A stretch of 64,000 nucleotides of DNA from contig JARLGU010000019.1 of NCBI GenBank assembly GCA_031292625.1, positions 124,001 through 188,000 of the forward strand, in the 5' to 3' direction. The translations under genes and the position numbers were made by a program. The notes beneath the pieces were generated by a model. It was not told the DNA's origin and ran no database searches. It saw only the letters and a list, made by a program, of their open reading frames with translations. Shown here piece by piece: positions 1 through 9,481 of the stretch (the stretch's first letter is position 1; the number at the start of each line of letters is the position of its first letter). This stretch comes from Capsulimonadaceae bacterium. Lineage in GTDB: Bacteria; Armatimonadota; Armatimonadia; Armatimonadales; Capsulimonadaceae.

Positions 1-47
1 TCGGTCCGATCGTCCGGCATTTGAAGGGAGCGGCAACCAGATGTGCG

Positions 48-85
48 GAGGCGCGGCCATTCCGCTCCGGGAAAGGCCGCGCCTC
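48..85 (-). terminator. hairpin after the chemotaxis receptor gene
   Basis: Perfect 11-bp inverted repeat (GAGGCGCGGCC at 48-58 and GGCCGCGCCTC at 75-85) with a 16-nt loop, just past the stop of the minus-strand receptor gene. No U-tract follows on the minus strand, so it may be a weak terminator or an mRNA 3'-end stabiliser. Confidence 0.45.
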
Positions 86-101
86 TGCATTGGATGCGAC
101 G

Positions 102-1901
102 CTAAAAATCTTCCGTCTCGTCGCGATGTTTGTGGTTTTCGACGATCGTCAGGTTCGGCTTGTTCGACGCCAAGCGGGAGCCAGCGGAAGCGCCATACGT
201 CCCGGTTGCGCGCTCGACATGCACCGAAGCGCCTGTAGAATCAACCAGACTGTCATCGAGTTTGAACTTGCGGACAAGATCCCGTAGCGTGCGAGCCTGC
301 TGCGACGTTTGCTCGCTCGACGCAGCGGCTTCCTCGACGAGCGCGGCGTTCTTCTGTGTAATGTCGTCCATCTGCACGACGGCCTTATTCACTTGTTCGA
401 TTCCAGAGGATTGTTCCTGCGCGGCGGCGTTGATCGTGGCGACGATCTCGGCGACCGTGACGCTTGATTCAACAATCTGCTTGAGCAAATCGCCGCTCTC
501 GTTGACGCGCTTCGTGCCATCGACGACCCCATTGGCCGCGACGCCGACAAGAGACTTGATCTCCTTAGCGGCTGTCGCGGATCGACCCGCAAGACTGCGC
601 ACTTCGGCTGCAACCACCGCAAAACCCCGGCCCTGCTCGCCGACGCGCGCGGCTTCGACAGCGGCGTTGAGCGCAAGCAGATTTGTCTGGAACGCAATCT
701 CATCGATGACGGAGATAATATCGACGACCTTGCTAGCGGCCACGTTAACCGATGCCATAGCTTCGACCGCGTCCTGTACCGCCTTGCCGCCAGCTACTGC
801 CAGGCTCTTGGAATCGGCTGCCACTTGGCTGGCGTGAGACGCATTTTCGGCGCTCTGCTTAACGACGCTCGTCATCTCCTCCATGCTCGCCGCTGTCTCT
901 TCGAGGCTGGATGCCTGCTCTGATGTGCGGCTGGCGAGATCGCCGTTGCCCGCGGCAAGCTCATCGGAACTGGCCGCGATCTGTTCCGAAGCGTTCAGGG
1001 CCTGCGAAACGAGATTGTTCAGGGAGATCCGAGCCGCGTCCAATCCCTCGACCGAGTGCTTTGCCTGCAAGAGCATTGCGTCAAACGAAGTCCCCATCTC
1101 GCCGAACTCGTCCTTGCGAGTCCAGTTCAGCAGTTCGGTGCGCCGAAACGTTTTCGGGGACAGATCGCCATCGCCGATCGCCTTGGTGGCGGCGGCTACA
1201 TCCGTGAAGCCGAGAACAAGATGAGCTGTCCGGTCTATGACGACGGCGAGAGCTGATACGATCGTCTTGATGATAACTCCCGCGAGGATAAGGCCGACTG
1301 CTAGCGCGGCGACAAGCAATCCGGTCATAAGGTTTCGTCCGTCGTGATACGCATTAGCCGCGTTTCGGATATATTTCGGGCTACGATGTGAGTTCCAGTC
1401 TACTAACGCGAAGCACTCATCGCGAGTTGCGCCAACTACGGGAAACTGGGCGACCATTATGCTGTCGTACTTCGCCTTGTCGTTTGCGACGGATGCCGCC
1501 TGCGCTTGTGCTCCATAGGAAGTCAGAGTGAGCCAATCCGCATTGAGCTTCTTGACGAGGCTGATTTCCTCGGGGTCTTTAGCCGCATTCTCGTATTTCG
1601 CGAGCTCATCATCGCCCTTCTGCTTGAATTCGGGCAGAACCTGCAAAAACGCATGTCGAGCGCTGGCTGGTCCAGTCGGATTGATGTTCAACTCTGCGAT
1701 GAAGTACTCCATAATCATACGCTGAATCGACTGGGACGAGGTGCTGCCCGCCATCGCTTCATTGACGATAGCGTTGGTATTGGCGTCCATTACCGACATT
1801 CGATCCAATGCGACCGCTCCAGCGAGGAGCGAAAATAGCAAACAGATGCCAAATCCAAGAGCGATCTTGTGAGCAATCTTGATGTTGTCTAATATCTGCA
1901 T
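102..1901 (-). CDS. methyl-accepting chemotaxis protein
   Basis: Inner-membrane chemoreceptor that should relay a ligand signal to CheA/CheW. The 599-residue protein has a first membrane helix at about residues 12-32 ([19 protein letters not shown]) and a roughly 155-residue extracytoplasmic four-helix-bundle sensor region. A second membrane helix lies near residues 192-215, followed by a HAMP-like linker. The C-terminal half is a cytoplasmic coiled-coil signalling domain. It has a methylation helix ([17 protein letters not shown]) and the highly conserved hairpin tip ([20 protein letters not shown]). The C-terminus ends ETEDF, only loosely like a CheR-docking pentapeptide. No other che genes are nearby, so it is an orphan receptor. 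The ATG has a GGAG about 10 nt upstream. The family call is secure; the ligand is unknown. Confidence 0.97.
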   Translation of the reverse strand: MQILDNIKIAHKIALGFGICLLFSLLAGAVALDRMSVMDANTNAIVNEAMAGSTSSQSIQRMIMEYFIAELNINPTGPASARHAFLQVLPEFKQKGDDELAKYENAAKDPEEISLVKKLNADWLTLTSYGAQAQAASVANDKAKYDSIMVAQFPVVGATRDECFALVDWNSHRSPKYIRNAANAYHDGRNLMTGLLVAALAVGLILAGVIIKTIVSALAVVIDRTAHLVLGFTDVAAATKAIGDGDLSPKTFRRTELLNWTRKDEFGEMGTSFDAMLLQAKHSVEGLDAARISLNNLVSQALNASEQIAASSDELAAGNGDLASRTSEQASSLEETAASMEEMTSVVKQSAENASHASQVAADSKSLAVAGGKAVQDAVEAMASVNVAASKVVDIISVIDEIAFQTNLLALNAAVEAARVGEQGRGFAVVAAEVRSLAGRSATAAKEIKSLVGVAANGVVDGTKRVNESGDLLKQIVESSVTVAEIVATINAAAQEQSSGIEQVNKAVVQMDDITQKNAALVEEAAASSEQTSQQARTLRDLVRKFKLDDSLVDSTGASVHVERATGTYGASAGSRLASNKPNLTIVENHKHRDETEDF

Positions 1902-2526
1902 AATGATCTAAATCTCCAGCCGCGCATGGCGACAGCCTATTCTTTGTTATCGAAGCTCCGGACGTCGAGGATTGTCCAAGTGACAACAGTGTCCTCTCAT
2001 TGAAAGCGAGAAATTGGGCGGCGCATGCGATGGCCCTGCTCCTCCAAAGGTCGGTGCGAAAATGGAGCGACGCGACGCATGCCGGGTGGAAAACTCCGCA
2101 GGTAAATGCAGGCCTACGAATCGCTGCAACTCCCGAATTGCAGACTGTACGACTACTAGCCATTGTCGGCCCATATAGGAAATACTTGAGAGGAAAAGCA
2201 CGACAATAATCGTTATCACATACGGAAACTCACATTATTACGATTGCTCAGCATGTGCGAAAAGCAATAAATGGCAAGCAATATCGATGTCTATGAGCAT
2301 GGCTGCTTCGCACCGTGCTGCAAGGACGGAAATTGACGGGGCAAAGGACCGGGGCTCGTCGAGAGCCGTCGTCGATTTTCGTTGCGCCTCCGCGTTCGGT
2401 CTGTCATATACTGCGCGCCGGATACGTCGCGGCCATAACGGCGTTGTCGTGACATGATGGCCGCAAGACAACTGCTAACGACGCCGCCCAATCGCAATGA
2501 CGGCACTCCTCGCGAGGGCTTCAAGC
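1902..2526. other. intergenic region, no gene seen
   Basis: About 625 bases between the chemoreceptor start and the end of the AraC-type gene. Short open frames here have no family resemblance, no convincing ribosome site and unlikely composition. The 2150-2290 part is relatively AT-rich and may carry the receptor promoter, but I could not identify convincing -35/-10 elements. Confidence 0.5.
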
Positions 2527-3345
2527 TTACTGGCGAATCGGTGCGGTTCCCGGCGCAAAATCGCCGCCTGCCCGGATCGCGCGCGGGGAAATCCCGGCGA
2601 CGCGGCGAATCATCTTATTGAACAGCTGCAAATCGGCGATACCCACCTGTTCCGCAATCGCGTGGATCGGGATGTTCGTGTGCCGCAAGAGGTTCAGTGC
2701 GATTTCCAAGCGGCGGCGGTTGATGTACCGAATGGGGGGCAGTCCCATTTCCGCGCGAAACAGACGCGCAAGATGGCTGTGCGATAAGCCGCAATCGGAC
2801 GCGAGATCCTCCAGCGCGATCGTACCGCCGATCCTTTGCTCGATAAGCCGCATCGCATGGCTAACCGCGGGATGCAGCCCCGTATTCTGCATTCCCGGGC
2901 GCGCTGTCTCGGCTGCTCGGAGCAATAGATCCCACAGCTTCACCTCCGCGCGCAGAGGATTGGTTGCTCCCAAGACGATCATTTCTTGGAAATCGGCGCG
3001 AACGCGATCAAACGAATCGCCGAGCGGCTGGATCGCCGGCACCGGTGAAGGCTGCGTGTCCGAGGCGACATTGAAGAGTGCGTAGAGGTGCTCGCTGCGG
3101 CCGGTCAAGTGGTACTCCAGCGTGCACTCCGGCGGCGCGACCGCCAGGGAACCTGGACGGATTACGTGGCGCTCGTCGCCAATGCGAAGCTCCGCGGAGT
3201 AGAGATAAAGGTGTAAGCTCCATAATCCCGTCTCCTGGTAGTAGCGCGTCAATTGCCGATCTCCGCCATGGACGCCAACATGCGCAATGATCAGCGAGGG
3301 CCGTTCGCCAAGAGGAAGCGCTCGCATAACTTGTGAATCCGCCAT
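2527..3345 (-). CDS. AraC-family transcriptional regulator
   Basis: About 272 residues starting at MADSQVMRAL. The N-terminal half is a cupin-like effector domain with a WSLHLYLYSAELRIG strand-rich segment and a VIRPGSLAVAPPE turn. The C-terminal 100 residues carry two helix-turn-helix motifs typical of AraC/XylS proteins (IALEDLASDCGLSHSHLARLFRAEMG and the second motif around AIAEQVGIADLQLFNKMIRRVAG). An upstream in-frame start at 3411 would extend the protein 22 residues across the promoter of the divergent gene, so I prefer 3345. It is transcribed away from the URO-D-like gene at 3440, a usual arrangement when a regulator controls its neighbour. Sugar-responsive members of this family are common; the ligand is not known. 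Confidence 0.93.
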   Translation of the reverse strand: MADSQVMRALPLGERPSLIIAHVGVHGGDRQLTRYYQETGLWSLHLYLYSAELRIGDERHVIRPGSLAVAPPECTLEYHLTGRSEHLYALFNVASDTQPSPVPAIQPLGDSFDRVRADFQEMIVLGATNPLRAEVKLWDLLLRAAETARPGMQNTGLHPAVSHAMRLIEQRIGGTIALEDLASDCGLSHSHLARLFRAEMGLPPIRYINRRRLEIALNLLRHTNIPIHAIAEQVGIADLQLFNKMIRRVAGISPRAIRAGGDFAPGTAPIRQ

Positions 3346-3377
3346 GATCGATTTGTACCACAAAAATGATCGTGACG

Positions 3378-3387
3378 GGCAATTGCC
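3378..3387. promoter_or_regulatory. palindrome in the araC-type/URO-D divergent promoter region
   Basis: GGCAATTGCC is a perfect 10-bp palindrome in the 94-bp gap between two divergent genes. The hexamer GTACCA also occurs twice in the gap, about 54 bp apart. Either could be a regulator site. No strong -35/-10 pair was found. Confidence 0.3.
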
Positions 3388-3439
3388 ATGCACATTAGCG
3401 CGTAGTACCATGGTCTTGCGGAGGGTTCCTAAAAAGACA

Positions 3440-4477
3440 ATGACCTACTCACCAATTGCGAACCAACGTTTCCTCACAGCGCTCTTCGGAGGCGAGTTTC
3501 CCGGTCACGCGCTGATTATGGCGATGCCAGGCGCTTCTCCAATTCCGGGAGACTTTACCGTCAACGATGAGCCAATCGGCTGCCGGGTCAACCTCATTGA
3601 ACGCGAGTACGAGCGCGAATGCCGCTTCCACGAAGCGGTCGGCGACGATTCGGTTCCGTTCGCGAACCTTCACACCGGCACCGGCATCTTCGCGGCCGCG
3701 TTTGGCTGTCCGATTGTCGAGTTCGAGGGATCGAACCCCGCATCGCAGCCAATCGTCCACACCGCCGCCGAGGCGGACGCTCTCTCCGAGCCGGATCCGT
3801 GGTCGTCGCCGCTCGGCCGGCACCTCGAACTCGTAGCGGCGGTTCGCGATCGTCTAGGCGCGGACATCCCGGTCAGCGGTCCGGACATGCAGAGCCCGCT
3901 GGGACTGGCGGCGCAGATTTGGGAGAAGGCTGAGTTTATGAGCGCGCTTATTGAGGAACCCGAGATTGCTCGCGAGATCATACGCAAGTGCCACAACCTT
4001 GTCAAAAACTACCTCATCGAACTACGCAAGATCGCACCGAACATGAACGCCATCCACTGCCCCAGAATATGGGGACCGGCGGAACTCGGGGCGTCGGTTT
4101 CCGAGGACGAGGTCGGCGCGATCTCGCGCGCGATGTACGAGGAGTTCGGTCTGCGGTGTTTGATTGACCTGAGCGAGACGTTCGGGGGGCTTTATATGCA
4201 CTGCTGCGCGTCCGCCGACCATCAGTATCCGGCGTTCCAGAAGATTCCAAATCTGCGCGGGCTAAACCGCGTCTATCAATCGCCCGGCGCGAAACCGGCG
4301 CTCGACGCGTTCGGCGGCCGCACGGTGCACATGGAATGGGGAACCCTGGAGACGTTTCGCAGCCTGCTCGACTTTGACGCCCCTGGCGTACGGTTCGCAT
4401 TTTGCTACAGCCCAACGTCGATCGATGACGCCAAGAGGACGCTGGAAGTCTTGCGAAAGTGGTGTCCGCGCACATGA
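3440..4477 (+). CDS. uroporphyrinogen decarboxylase-fold (URO-D family) protein
   Basis: 345 residues from MTYSPIANQRF. Sequence features fit the URO-D/methyltransferase superfamily, a TIM barrel used both in haem synthesis and in corrinoid methyl transfer: the PVSGPDMQSPLGLAAQIW segment, the LIEEPEIAREIIRKC helix and a late MHCC motif. The MHCC motif, followed by a barrel strand ending in FCYSPTS, resembles the zinc-thiol site of the methyltransferase branch more than true HemE. Proteins of this branch are frequent next to sugar regulators and often have no assigned substrate. The 3440 start is preceded at some distance by GGAGGG. Upstream in-frame starts at 3410 or earlier overlap the divergent regulator. 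The exact reaction is unknown. Confidence 0.85.
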   Translation: MTYSPIANQRFLTALFGGEFPGHALIMAMPGASPIPGDFTVNDEPIGCRVNLIEREYERECRFHEAVGDDSVPFANLHTGTGIFAAAFGCPIVEFEGSNPASQPIVHTAAEADALSEPDPWSSPLGRHLELVAAVRDRLGADIPVSGPDMQSPLGLAAQIWEKAEFMSALIEEPEIAREIIRKCHNLVKNYLIELRKIAPNMNAIHCPRIWGPAELGASVSEDEVGAISRAMYEEFGLRCLIDLSETFGGLYMHCCASADHQYPAFQKIPNLRGLNRVYQSPGAKPALDAFGGRTVHMEWGTLETFRSLLDFDAPGVRFAFCYSPTSIDDAKRTLEVLRKWCPRT

Positions 4478-4535
4478 GGCCCGGCAAGCGCTTACGGGCG
4501 TGTTGCCTGTCCGCCCTTCTGCTACAATAGACGTG

Positions 4536-5315
4536 ATGCCTCCCGTATTTATAATCGGCGCGTGCGCCGTCGTTGTCGCAATCTCGTGGTATTCGTTCGC
4601 CAGGTCCCTGCTAACCGGCTCGGGCGCCATCGCCGCGACGCTCGTCGGCGTTATCGTCGTGATCTTGGGCTCTTTGCCGGCCGCCATCGTCTTGCTCGCC
4701 TTCTTCACAACCTCCACACTGCTCAGCCGGTGGCGGAGATCGCGCAAGAGCGGCATGGATTTTGAGAAAGGGGGCGCACGAGATGCTGGTCAGGTGCTCG
4801 CCAATGGCGGCACAGCCTGCCTCGTCCTGCTTGCCGGGGCGCTGTTTCACAGGACAGGAAGCGCGCTGGTTCAAGCCGCGTTTGCGGCGGCCATCGCGGA
4901 AGCGAACGCCGATACGTGGGCGACCGAAATCGGTTCGGCAAGCGCCGCTATCGCGTACCTGATTACGACCGGAAAGGTCGTCGCCGCAGGCCGATCCGGA
5001 GGCGTCTCGCCCGCAGGCACTCTTGCGGCGCTGACAGGCGCGGCACTCGTCGCAGCTCTTGGCGGAATTCTTTGGCGCTGGCCGCTTTCACGCGTGATGC
5101 TTGTCGCCTTATGCGGTTTAGGCGGTTCGCTGATCGATAGTCTGCTTGGGGCAACGCTGCAGCGGCGCTACACGCGTCCGGACGGCTGCATCACCGAACG
5201 CAACGAGCCGGGCTCGCTCCCCGCGGGCGGCTTAGGGTGGATGGGCAACGATGCCGTCAACTTCCTCGGAACCCTGACGGCGGCTCTCGCGGCAGTGCTA
5301 ATCGGGCTCCACTAG
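4536..5315 (+). CDS. DUF92 family integral membrane protein
   Basis: 259 residues from MPPVFIIGACA with about six hydrophobic segments. Diagnostic DUF92 features are the FEKGGARDAGQVLANGG loop (about residues 74-90), the AEANADTWATEIG motif and the C-terminal NDAVNFLGTLTAALAA segment. DUF92 includes the plant/cyanobacterial phytyl-phosphate kinase VTE6, so a CTP-type kinase acting on an isoprenoid alcohol phosphate is plausible, but bacterial members outside phototrophs are mostly uncharacterised. The open frame extends upstream into the URO-D gene. The start at 4536 avoids that overlap and gives a natural membrane N-terminus. It is probably read independently or with the upstream gene (58-bp gap). 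Confidence 0.88.
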   Translation: MPPVFIIGACAVVVAISWYSFARSLLTGSGAIAATLVGVIVVILGSLPAAIVLLAFFTTSTLLSRWRRSRKSGMDFEKGGARDAGQVLANGGTACLVLLAGALFHRTGSALVQAAFAAAIAEANADTWATEIGSASAAIAYLITTGKVVAAGRSGGVSPAGTLAALTGAALVAALGGILWRWPLSRVMLVALCGLGGSLIDSLLGATLQRRYTRPDGCITERNEPGSLPAGGLGWMGNDAVNFLGTLTAALAAVLIGLH

Positions 5316-5448
5316 GAGCGTTTTACCCTGCAGATTCTTGGCTATTATGCCGACTATTTGAAGTAACGGAGCTTAACGGTTCCTTCAATTGGACGCGCTG
5401 GAAGGCATTCCTTTTAAGCGCGAATCTCTTGGAAGCCATCTCAAACCG

Positions 5449-6987
5449 ATGCATAGCTTGTCGGACCAACAGCACAAAGAAGCCAAAGTTCATCGCCGTG
5501 GCGACCTCCTTGCTCTCGCCTTCAGCGGAATTACCGATCCCGTCATGGTTCTCGACACGGACCTCCGCGTTATCGACTGTAACGATGCAGTCATCGAGTG
5601 CTTTGCGGATAATCCTGACCGCGTCATCGGATCGCTTTGGACATCGCTCTTTCCACAACCCGAACAGGACCCGCGGGATCAGGATTTACGGATGGTTCTG
5701 AACGAAGGGATCGAGTGGCATGCGCGCATCCCCGTAATCGATGTCTCGACCGGCGACTCGCTGCTCTTCGATGTCAAAAGCTACCCTGTTAGAACCGGCC
5801 GGCGAGACACCGACCCAATCAGTCATATCGTCGTCTGCATGCACGAAGTCACGGATGAGGTCCGCACTTACCTGGAGTTGGTCGATCGGAACCGGGAACT
5901 GCAGCTCATCAAGGAAGTCCTTGAAGAGAAGGCGCAGAAGCTCGACAACGAAGTGCGCACCCTTTCCAACAACAATACCGAACTCAAGGCCGAAACATCT
6001 CGCCTTAACGAGATGGCGCTGGTCGACGTCATGACCGGCCTGCCCAACTTCCGGGCGTTCAATGACCGGCTTCACGCGGAAATCAAGCACGCCATCATCA
6101 CGGGCCGCCCGCTATCGCTGCTGTTGTTCGATGTCGACAACTTCAAGCAATACAACGACCAGTTCGGTCACCCGCAAGGCGACGACCTCCTTCGCGAGAT
6201 GGCCATGATCGCCCGCGACAGCGTGCGGTCAACAGACTTTCCCGCCCGCTACGGCGGAGAAGAGTTCGCGGTGCTGCTGCCCAAAACCGACAAGTTCGGC
6301 GCGGTCGTAGTCGCCGAGCGCCTCCGGCTGCGCATTCAGGATCACCCGATGCCGAACCGCCGCACCACGATCAGCATCGGGATCGCGGAGTTCCCGTCGG
6401 ATACCCAGGGAGTCGACGATCTCATCCAGCAAGCCGACAAGGCGATGTATGTCGCGAAGTCCTATGGGAAGAACACGAGCTGCCTCTGGTCGCGAGACCG
6501 CCATGCACAAACGAGGCGATTGGGAGCTGCGCCCGACACGCTTAAGGATGCCGACTGCGTTCCCGTACTCGGCTCAAATCCGAGCCGGCCAGCCAGTACA
6601 GCACAACGGATCCTGTTGGTAGACAAGGACGAGCTCTTACTTGCCAGCCTGCGCGATGAATTGCAGGAGTACGGCATATCGGTTTCGACCGCCGGATCGG
6701 GACGAACCGCGCTGAGCAAGCTTGCCGAATCGGCAGGCGCATTTGACGCCATGTTCACGGAGCTCGTTCTCACGGACCGGACCGGTTTCGAGCTGAGGGA
6801 GCAGGCCCTCGCCCTCCAACCCAGCCTTGCCATAATCTTCATGTCCGCGCTCGAGGCCAATGTCCGCACGCGAAACGTGTTCGATGAAAAAATCGAACAT
6901 TTGACCAAGCCTATCCACATCGCGGACGTTCTCGCCCTGCTGAACCGCGTTCACAGCGCCAGTATCTACACCCCAGCGGCGGCATAG
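5449..6987 (+). CDS. PAS-GGDEF diguanylate cyclase with C-terminal pseudo-receiver
   Basis: 512 residues. A PAS fold spans about residues 18-140. It is followed by a coiled coil (about 140-190) and a GGDEF domain whose active site reads RYGGEEFAVLLP (GGEEF at 269-273). An RSTD inhibitory I-site lies exactly five residues upstream, so both cyclase activity and product inhibition are expected. After a linker comes a response-regulator receiver fold (about 387-505) with the acidic pair VDKDE and the conserved Lys in LTKPI. The phosphoacceptor position reads FTELVL, with Glu (about residue 438) instead of Asp. A receiver placed after GGDEF, with a Glu that could mimic phosphorylation, is unusual. 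A TTG at 5389 would add 20 residues; the ATG at 5449 is preferred. The enzyme makes c-di-GMP in the cytoplasm. Confidence 0.93.
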   Translation: MHSLSDQQHKEAKVHRRGDLLALAFSGITDPVMVLDTDLRVIDCNDAVIECFADNPDRVIGSLWTSLFPQPEQDPRDQDLRMVLNEGIEWHARIPVIDVSTGDSLLFDVKSYPVRTGRRDTDPISHIVVCMHEVTDEVRTYLELVDRNRELQLIKEVLEEKAQKLDNEVRTLSNNNTELKAETSRLNEMALVDVMTGLPNFRAFNDRLHAEIKHAIITGRPLSLLLFDVDNFKQYNDQFGHPQGDDLLREMAMIARDSVRSTDFPARYGGEEFAVLLPKTDKFGAVVVAERLRLRIQDHPMPNRRTTISIGIAEFPSDTQGVDDLIQQADKAMYVAKSYGKNTSCLWSRDRHAQTRRLGAAPDTLKDADCVPVLGSNPSRPASTAQRILLVDKDELLLASLRDELQEYGISVSTAGSGRTALSKLAESAGAFDAMFTELVLTDRTGFELREQALALQPSLAIIFMSALEANVRTRNVFDEKIEHLTKPIHIADVLALLNRVHSASIYTPAAA

Positions 6988-7002
6988 CCCGGAAGAGATC
7001 GC

Positions 7003-7080
7003 ATTTTCGTCCCCTACCGGAAACCGCGAGGGGGCTACCGCTGGTTTGTGAGCCGCTTTACCAAATCCGCAGCCGGCGAC
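7003..7080 (+). pseudogene. remnant of a PAS_3 domain
   Basis: A stretch of about 26 codons reads YRKPRGGYRWFVSR and onward, matching the DGVYRWFVSR core of the PAS domains in the two sensors at 46.2 and 48.2 kb. Nothing before or after it is recognisable, so it is a degraded piece of a paralogous sensor. The following 7100-7340 bases are markedly AT-rich and hold no gene. Confidence 0.5.
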
Positions 7081-7341
7081 GGCATCTGCATGAGCTTCGC
7101 GGCTGCTCCGCCCTCCGCCCGATATCGACGTCCATCGATCGCCTCATTTCAGCCTTCGCCCGAACGACCCCTTTGTTCTCAGTGATTCGAGCCATTCTGG
7201 GTTTCGTGACGTTCGCTTATTCATAATTGATAGTTTTAATGATATGTATCCAGATTAGTAGTAATTATATGTAATAATCAACTGTGTTCATACTGCTTGT
7301 GATCAGGCGTAGTGCACGCTGTAAAATCGAGGATGTTCGTC

Positions 7342-8037
7342 ATGTATTGTTGCAATTGCCCCGGCGTCGAAGCGCGATTCACTTGCATACAATGTGGTCG
7401 CCCTCTCTGCGGGGCTTGTGCGGATTTTGTCGCTTCCGTAACGGCCTGCGAAGACTGTGCAGACTTCGTTCGCGCCGCCGCCGAAAGGAGCCCGACTCTC
7501 GTGACGGCATTTGGGCCGGTATCCGGAGTGTCGGACAGCGACGGAGCGCGAAATCGCCGGAAGGTGTATTTGTTGTCGGCCTGTGGCTTATGCGCCGTAT
7601 TTGCAATTGGCGTTTTAGGGGCAATGGGGGTTCTGAGATCGTTGTCGCCCGGACACATCGGAGCAGCCGCCGCCTATATAGGATGGGGTTGCGCGATCGG
7701 CTTCGCGACCCGATGCGCGGTTAGGCGAGTAGACCCGGTGCTTGCTTTGCTAATCACGCTGATATTTGCTCTCGGACTGGTCGCCGGACACCTCGAAAGC
7801 GCTCACCGTTTGCTACGTCCGGCGCGTTCCGCCGCGAGCGGCCAATGGCCGGCGAACGCCGCGATTTTGAAGCGGGAGTGGTTTATGCCCGGATACGCCT
7901 TGTGTCTTTCCGCGGGCCTATTACTCTGCTACGCGATCCCCCGTACAGCGCCCCGTGCCTCTCACCGCCTGCCGGCATCGCCGAGCCGGCAGGAGCAGGC
8001 GGCACGATCGCCCGAACGAGCGCCGCACTCAGGCTAA
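7342..8037 (+). CDS. small zinc-finger membrane protein, unknown function
   Basis: About 231 residues starting MYCCNCPGVEARF. The first 45 residues hold a cysteine-rich segment (CCNCPG, CIQCGRPLCGACADF, CEDC) resembling a B-box-type or treble-clef zinc-binding module. About four hydrophobic segments follow (YLLSACGLCAVFAIGVLGAMG, AAAYIGWGCAIGFATRCA, ALLITLIFALGLVAG, YALCLSAGLLLCYAI). GAGG at 7329-7332 sits 9 nt before ATG 7342 but is adjacent to the alternative ATG 7333, which decides the start. B-box-plus-membrane proteins are widespread and uncharacterised in soil bacteria. Surroundings give no functional clue. Confidence 0.7.
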   Translation: MYCCNCPGVEARFTCIQCGRPLCGACADFVASVTACEDCADFVRAAAERSPTLVTAFGPVSGVSDSDGARNRRKVYLLSACGLCAVFAIGVLGAMGVLRSLSPGHIGAAAAYIGWGCAIGFATRCAVRRVDPVLALLITLIFALGLVAGHLESAHRLLRPARSAASGQWPANAAILKREWFMPGYALCLSAGLLLCYAIPRTAPRASHRLPASPSRQEQAARSPERAPHSG

Positions 8038-8597
8038 ATGCCGCCATCGCTTCAATGATCCGCGCCGCCGCACCAGCCACGATGGGGCATAACAAGGCGA
8101 TCTGTTGAGGCGCGTAGCGTGAAGGCACGCGGGATCTGCTGCGACCTCTCGATAATCGCCAACAATGCACTTGACGCGAACTCGGAAATAGGTTCGGCAG
8201 GCGTCGCGTCGGCGTCCGTTTGAACCGTTCCAACTTCACCGTTCCAACTTTTGCGCGTCGACCGGCGGCTACCCCTTCGCAATGAACTCGTACCAGACGC
8301 ACGAGACCGTCGCATTCGGAAAGTCGTACGCGTCGGCGACATCCGCAATCCCCGGACCTGACAAAAGCGCCTTCTCCACCATCCGCAGGCTATCGTCTAT
8401 TCTCTTGCCCCGCGCAATCGTTCAGCCTTCCTGATTGCTGCTTGCCTTGAGGTCGGCAGGTTTTCAGGCATCCCGACCAATTATTGTTCTATTTCTATAA
8501 AAATATTTTGCGCCTGCTGTTTTTGGCGTTTTTCTAATTATTAGATAGACTACCGAATCTTTACCAAACAATGAAATCTCATTATCTCGCATTTTTG
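8038..8597. other. intergenic region with possible gene debris
   Basis: No intact gene. On the minus strand a frame ending at 8269 reads VADAYDFPNATVSCVWYEFIAKG before its stop, which looks like the tail of a protein, but the frame is closed about 50 codons upstream. From about 8480 the composition becomes AT-rich, leading into the promoter and island genes downstream. Confidence 0.4.
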
Positions 8598-8626
8598 TTG
8601 ACGTTTGAATTTTATAGTGAGATAAT
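8598..8626 (+). promoter_or_regulatory. sigma-70-type promoter for the membrane-protein island
   Basis: TTGACG (8598-8603), 17-bp spacer, GATAAT (8621-8626), in an AT-rich stretch about 60 bp before the first island gene. Each hexamer differs from consensus at one position. Confidence 0.6.
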
Positions 8627-8686
8627 ACGATCACACACACAGGTTTTCCGAGGCGTCTTCTGCCTAAAGGCGACGAATAAGCGCTG

Positions 8687-9469
8687 GTGCCGGATCCGCT
8701 GGGATCTGGTGAGTGGCAGGATATAGAGACGCTTACCGGAAGATCCCAAACAGCCGGTGCGCCCATCATCGTAGCGATCAGGCACTCATACCCGACATTT
8801 GCGCGGATCGTACGGCCCGACTACGCTATCCGCGCATCTGTCCGAATCCGAACGCTTGCCGGCGCGTGTTTGATTGCGCTTACCATAATCGAGTGCAACT
8901 GGCTCGGAGAATTCTATAGCTGGAAGGAATGGCTAGAGTCCAAATGGGCATTTTGCGGACAACGTAATTCGTTCATTCTTCATTACTTGGTCCACATGAC
9001 ATTTCTAAGCCGGAGACTGTTCAACAGAATCGTCTATTACAGCGGGGCGCACCTGGTTGGCTACTACACCAAGACGCACATGCGTTTTCTGGACGACATG
9101 TTCTTTGCGTCCGTCTGCGCCCCATGCACCCTCGGATTACGCCATAAAATTAAGCATCCTGACGGGGTCAAGCCCCGAGGAATTGACATCCCTGCTAGAT
9201 TAAAAACGCCAAAGGGATGGCGCATTTTTGCCGCAATTACAACAGCCGATCGGCTTCGCAACGTCTACGTAGCCGCGCTCTTTATCACGGTCATTTTCGT
9301 CATGAGCTCTGTGTTCCCGGTCCCTACAAACCACAACCTGATTGAATGGCGTCAAATCAGCCTGTTCGCTATTTCGGCTATTGCCAGCATCTGGATCGTG
9401 AAGACATTGCGCGCGGCCTACTGCACGATAGCCTTTTCAATCTCGCGACCTGTAAGAACCAGCATTTAA
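8687..9469 (+). CDS. hypothetical membrane protein
   Basis: Up to 260 residues from a GTG at 8687; a later start is possible. Hydrophobic segments include LAGACLIALTIIECNWLG, VYVAALFITVIFVMSSVFPV and ISLFAISAIASIWIVKTL, with a basic middle loop. I recognise no family. Its stop codon overlaps the ribosome site (AAGGAG) of the next gene, which argues that the frame is real and co-transcribed with it. Composition drifts from the GC-rich background toward the AT-rich neighbour. It may be a lineage-specific partner of the downstream GT-C-like protein. Confidence 0.55.
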   Translation: MPDPLGSGEWQDIETLTGRSQTAGAPIIVAIRHSYPTFARIVRPDYAIRASVRIRTLAGACLIALTIIECNWLGEFYSWKEWLESKWAFCGQRNSFILHYLVHMTFLSRRLFNRIVYYSGAHLVGYYTKTHMRFLDDMFFASVCAPCTLGLRHKIKHPDGVKPRGIDIPARLKTPKGWRIFAAITTADRLRNVYVAALFITVIFVMSSVFPVPTNHNLIEWRQISLFAISAIASIWIVKTLRAAYCTIAFSISRPVRTSI

Positions 9470-9481
9470 GGAGAAATGCAT

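Noticed and set aside
4503-4528. Promoter-like TTGCCT and TACAAT before the DUF92 gene
   Set aside because: Spacer is only 14 bp, too short for a sigma-70 promoter.
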